A stretch of DNA of 64,000 nucleotides, from the NCBI GenBank assembly GCA_030549775.1, contig CM060172.1, positions 124,423,122 to 124,487,121 on the forward strand, in the 5' to 3' direction. The position numbers and the translations under genes are program-made. The notes under the pieces are model-generated. The model saw only the letters and a program-made list of their open reading frames with translations, did not search any database and was not told the origin of the DNA. Below are positions 59,714 through 64,000 of this stretch, piece after piece (the first letter of the stretch is position 1; every line of letters starts with the position of its first letter). Source of the DNA: Tamarix chinensis (Eukaryota; Streptophyta; Magnoliopsida; Caryophyllales; Tamaricaceae).

Positions 59714-62700
59714 ATGGAAAAGGTACCAAGAACCGATCATTTCTTCACCGTCTTCATCATCACCATCCTCCTCTCGGCAACACTAGTATCCTCAGAGTGT
59801 ACATGCGAGGAAGAAGATTTACACAAAGACAGCAAATCTGCTACGCTCAAACTCCGAATCGCAGCAATCTTCTTAATCCTGGCAACCGGAACCATAGGCG
59901 TTGCGATTCCAATACTCGGTAAGAAGATTCCGTCACTACGTCCTGAATCTAACCTGTTCTTCATGATCAAGGCATTTGCCGCTGGTGTAATTCTAGCGAC
60001 AGGATTCATACACGTTTTGCCTGAATCGTTTGAAAGATTAAGTTCTCCTTGTTTGAGCGAGAGTCCGTGGCATAATTTTCCGTTTACTGGATTTATTGCT
60101 ATGGTTGCTGCAATCGGTACTTTGATGATTGATTCTAGTGCCGCGGGGTATTATAGACGGGTGCATTTCAGGAAGATTAATGGTGGTGATGCTGAGAAGA
60201 CTAGCGAACATGCTGACCATCTTCATGTTCACACTCATACTAGTCATGGCCATGCCCATGGTGCTAGCGAGTCCGTGTCCGAGGAAGATTTGAATAAATT
60301 GGAACTCATCAGGCATCGGGTTACTTCACAGGTAACTGACGACCATTGACTGTTTGGTATCACCGTATCACTTTTTTTTTTTATTATTATTATCTGTTCG
60401 GTTTCATTGTTTGTTGATGCCTTTTTTAATTTATACTCGCCGCCGCCGGCCCCTGCTGCAAGCCTGCAAGTGCGACTAGGACTAAGTTGGGTTGCACCGT
60501 TGCAATCTCGGCTTTGCTTTTTCCTTCGGGTTGGGTTTTTGTAGGTCCTCTTGATAAAGTGGACTGCACCTTGTTGGTGGGCCTTTAGGTTGGGCCATCG
60601 GTTGCTAAATGTCTGTGCCTCCTTTCTCTCTCTTTTCTTTTTCCTTCTGAATTTGTCTGAATTCGATTGAACTTCTTTTTTTTTTTTCGTTTGAAATTTA
60701 TGGGTTCCACTTCCAACCATAGCGAGGTAGTTAATTGATTTTGAAAGTTGATAGAATTGCAGTTATATGTATGTCTCGTTTGATTTCTACCTGCTTGTCT
60801 ACAATTTTATACTACAGATCAAGTCGTGCCAGATAGTTGCGATACCTATGTAAAGGAGCTTTGAAATTTTTAGTTAGATTCATATTTTGGCTATTTTATT
60901 TTTGAATATCTTTGTGCCGTTGAAAGAAGAATCAATCAGTTTCAATTTTCTAATCACGTACCGTCATTTATTTATCTTATTTTTATTTGGGATCAAATCC
61001 TATTGTCGTACAATAGTATTTGGTCGATCGTTAATGCCATACAAAACCTTCCGGCGGTTGGATTCCCGTCCACTTTAAAACGAGACCGCCCACAAGAAAG
61101 TTCAATCATTAATGAAATAGTATTTGGTGTAATTTGATTTTATTTAGTGCAAGTATCGATCTTTGCTTTGACTAACTCTTTTTTTTTTTTCTTACTTATG
61201 GCGTTTTATTAGGTTCTGGAGTTGGGGATTATGGTCCATTCGGTGATTATTGGAATAACAGTAGGTGCTTCCCACAGCCTCGATACCATTAAGACCCTCA
61301 TGGCTGCTTTGTCTTTCCATCAATTCTTTGAGGGTATGGGACTCGGCGGATGCATTACACAGGTACAATTATACGAAGGAAAAAAAAACATTAAGTTTGG
61401 AAGTAGATATGTGTAAATTGGTTGTTTGTTAGGTTGTTATGATACCTTTTTTCCGATCTTGGTTAAGGTCGCAGATCCTTTTTTATACCATATTATTGAC
61501 AAAAAAGGTTTGAATGTAGTGGGGTTGGAGTTTGATTACTAACAAAATCTTATAGTAGTTCTTTTTGGCTTAGCTGTCAGCCCATATACATATTTTTATA
61601 ACTTAGTTACTTTCGAGAGTTGTCTTTTTCTTTAAAGAGATATTTTATTAATTCATATATAAAAGTTGACTTTTTATAATTTGAATAATTCCTTTTTAAA
61701 AAAAGACTTACTTTTTGGATCACTGATTAATAAAAGTTCTATTAGATAATTTAAAATCATTATTATATTGTTAGTTATTATTAACTTTCAATACTTACCT
61801 TTTCAAAGATTCTTAAAATGAAACGTGTTTCCCGATACATTGTACTGTATTTTATGAAATATTATATATAAGTTCTAAAAGATATATCTATAGTGTTAAC
61901 TATTCTAAAAGATATACATATTTTTATAACTTAATTACTTTCGAGAGTTGTCTTTTTCTTTAAAGAGATATTTTATTAATTCATATATAAAAGTTGACTT
62001 TTTATAATTTGAATGATTCCTTTTAAAAAAAAGACGTGCTTTTTAGATCACTGATTAATAAAAGTTCTATTAGATAATTTAAAATCATTATTCTATTGTT
62101 ATTTATTATTCACTTTCAATACTTACCTTTTCAAAGATTCTTAAAATGAAACGTGTTCCCCGATACATTGTACTGTATTTTATGAAATATTATATATAAG
62201 TTCTAAAAGATATATCTATATATAGTGTTAACTATTCTTCATTATTAATCAAATAAATTACTATTTATTTAATTAGTTCATCATATACAATCTATACATT
62301 ATGGTCTGACCCTCACGATACGAAATACAAGGACAAGTTTTGCAAGTGCAAAGCATTCTTGGTATTGGCCTACCCTAATGTATGAAAAGACGAAATACTT
62401 GTATTTAGAGAGAGCTTACTCTACTGATCTAAATCGTCCATGAGAGGGGGGGGGGGGATGCAGTACTTGTAAACGCACTCCCTTTCTCATCCATGGCCTG
62501 TCAACATCTCACGTGACATCATAATTCGTAAAGTGTGAACACGGATATATGTATGTCTACTCGATTGTTGCTTTGTAGTGTTTTTATTTTCAACCGAGTG
62601 AAACAAACCCTTTTCATGTTATATACATAGATAATAATTCACATTCGGTGGGGTTCAATATGATAATTAACCAAATTGAAGTTAGACATTTTATATTAAT

Positions 62701-63858
62701 CATCATCAATTTCTAATTCATGCTTTTATACTTTAATTACTGTTAAACTCCTTTTATATTAAGGTTGTCTTTTTAAGATTTGAAATATTCTTTTACTCCT
62801 TCCATATAAACAATAAAGTTATTTTAATAATTTATGTATTTTTTTAGAAACTAATAGATGTAGTTTTAAATTTGTACTTATACCATTTATTGATATATAA
62901 GAAAGCATTTAATATATAGATAATGAAAGAAAATTTTGATTTTTTTATAAAATGACTTTAATTTTTATACAAAAATTTGGTGATAGAATGACTTATTTTT
63001 TTGGTGTAGGCGGAGTAATAAAAATTTAATCTCTCAACAATTAAACGACTTTATTTAATAAGTACTTATTATATAAACTCTTTAAGACAAATATGAAATG
63101 TTAATCTATTGCTATTAATTATCATTTGGTTTAATGTGTATCTTTGGAAGGACAATTTGTTTAATATAGTCATGCTCAGTGGACTCTCTTTTTTGAGACA
63201 AGCATCACTAACTTTTGATGTCTACTATTTGAAAATTTTCAGACTTATTTATAATCATTGTACTCTATGTAATATTATGTCAATATCTAAAAGCTATAAC
63301 TGTAACCATTATTCTATATCTCGTTACTAATCTAATAAACCGCATATTCCTTTATTGTGTAACCATCTAATCATCATTGTCAGTCCTACCCTCTTTAGAG
63401 ATTAAAGACAAGAAAATGTTATACAAGTCTTTTGGTTATGACCGAATCCTTGGGTGCCTCTATGATCCCTATTGTTATCATTTATCTATCATCATGTCTT
63501 CATTCGAATGTCATTGATAAATAGATGCCATGTTTATGACAAAAATGTATAGGCCAGATTTGACAACAAGGCTGCAATGTTTATGGGACTCTTTTTCTCC
63601 CTAACGACGCCACTTGGGATCGCTATTGGCATCGGAATATCCAACAGCTACAATGAAAATAGTCCAACATCTCTGATTGTTCAAGGAGTGTTAGATTCAG
63701 CTGCAGCAGGTATATTGATATATATGGCTCTAGTTGATCTACTAGCAGCAGACTTCATGAACCCAAAGGTGCAAAATAACACAAGTCTTCAGTGGGGTGC
63801 TAATATTTCCTTACTCCTAGGAGCGGGGTGTATGTCTGTCTTGGCTAAATGGGCATAA
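59714..63858 (+). CDS. ZIP family zinc/iron transporter, copy 3 (357 aa, 3 exons)
   Basis: Tandem duplicate of copy 1 with the same role: uptake of Zn2+ and/or Fe2+ into the cytosol. Exons are 59714-60331, 61213-61362 and 63553-63858. Introns of 881 and 2190 bp have GT-AG borders, and exon 2 and exon 3 lengths are identical to copy 1. Features: a signal-like N terminus (1-27), CTCEEED, TM2 with [15 protein letters not shown], a loop 4 residues shorter than in copy 1 but keeping [17 protein letters not shown]4 [12 protein letters not shown] (His215), TM5 HQFFEG (His242, Glu246) and the ending LLAKWA. Differences from copy 1 are scattered and mild (for example Val13, Pro73, Ser115), with no stops or frameshifts. 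Intron 1 holds about 0.5 kb (60485-60990) missing from copies 1 and 2. Intron 2 has an internal tandem duplication. Tissue and metal specificity cannot be read from sequence. Confidence 0.95.
61584..62240 (+). repeat. 328-bp tandem duplication in intron 2 of ZIP copy 3
   Basis: 61584-61911 and 61912-62240 are nearly identical direct copies (TATACATATTTTTATAACTT starts both). They differ by scattered single bases and small indels. Copies 1 and 2 have only one version, so this happened after the gene duplications. Confidence 0.9.
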
Positions 63859-64000
63859 TCAAAATATTATAAAACATTTTGAGTGTTTTACTTTTGTATT
63901 TCAATTCATGAGCGTCCAATTTTGCTTCTCGCAAAATTATATGCGTGTGATATATGTTTCCCTTTTATGTTGTTTGTTTGGGAAATTCTTTGAAGTTATT
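63859..64000 (+). other. ZIP copy 3 3' flank
   Basis: Homologous to 22650-22790 after copy 1, including the TTGCTTCTCGCAAAATTAT phrase. The window ends here. No terminator-like or other element can be named. Confidence 0.6.

Overview
This is nuclear DNA from a flowering plant, probably a eudicot. The species cannot be read from the window. The evidence is a three-exon plant ZIP metal-transporter gene with GT-AG introns, plus nested LTR retrotransposon DNA, hAT elements and LINE and copia relics. The only cellular genes I can support are three tandem copies of one ZIP zinc/iron transporter gene. Copies 1 (19405-22649) and 3 (59714-63858) look intact. Copy 2 (52733-53955) is a pseudogene. They lie in homologous blocks of several kb that also share promoter, intron and flanking sequence.

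Most other DNA is one related group of very large non-coding LTRs, about 3.5-5.2 kb each once later insertions are removed. I see no gag-pol between them. They begin TG(A/T)AAYACCCC and end GGGGTGTTACA, and several have 5-bp target-site duplications (TSDs), so most look like solo LTRs. Left to right: an LTR cut by the window edge (1-6351) containing an internally deleted relative (418-2209, TSD TAACT); a retrotransposon scrap (6352-6735); a decayed minus-strand LTR (6736-8974); a plus-strand LTR (8975-17388) split by a minus-strand LTR (11898-16848); ZIP copy 1 (upstream block from 17389); a decayed minus-strand copia element (22922-25782); a LINE fragment (to 26350); a plus-strand LTR (26351-31439); an unclassified stretch with an LTR start (31440-33685); and a minus-strand LTR spread over 33686-50104. 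That last one holds a plus-strand LTR (34112-39288, TSD CTTCA), a hAT element (40179-40927, TSD TCCATAAG) and a minus-strand LTR (43852-50074, TSD ATAGG), which itself holds a hAT with a transposase remnant (45663-47113, TSD CCCATGCG). ZIP copy 2, two small hAT elements, an LTR end and ZIP copy 3 follow.

The LTRs share an ordered modular layout on both strands: AT-rich 5' end, pyrimidine-rich block, ATT/TAT microsatellite, a short exon-like block, telo-box repeats, an array of CCGGTCCACCGG-CTATAATAGTGG modules, a cluster of three potential hairpins, and a long inverted repeat against the 3' terminus. This shared non-coding architecture is the least explained feature here.

The ZIP proteins should move Zn2+ or Fe2+ into the cytosol. 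The duplicated block carries its own TATA box and upstream region, so copies 1 and 3 probably began with the same regulation. Coordinates of decayed repeats are approximate unless a TSD is given.
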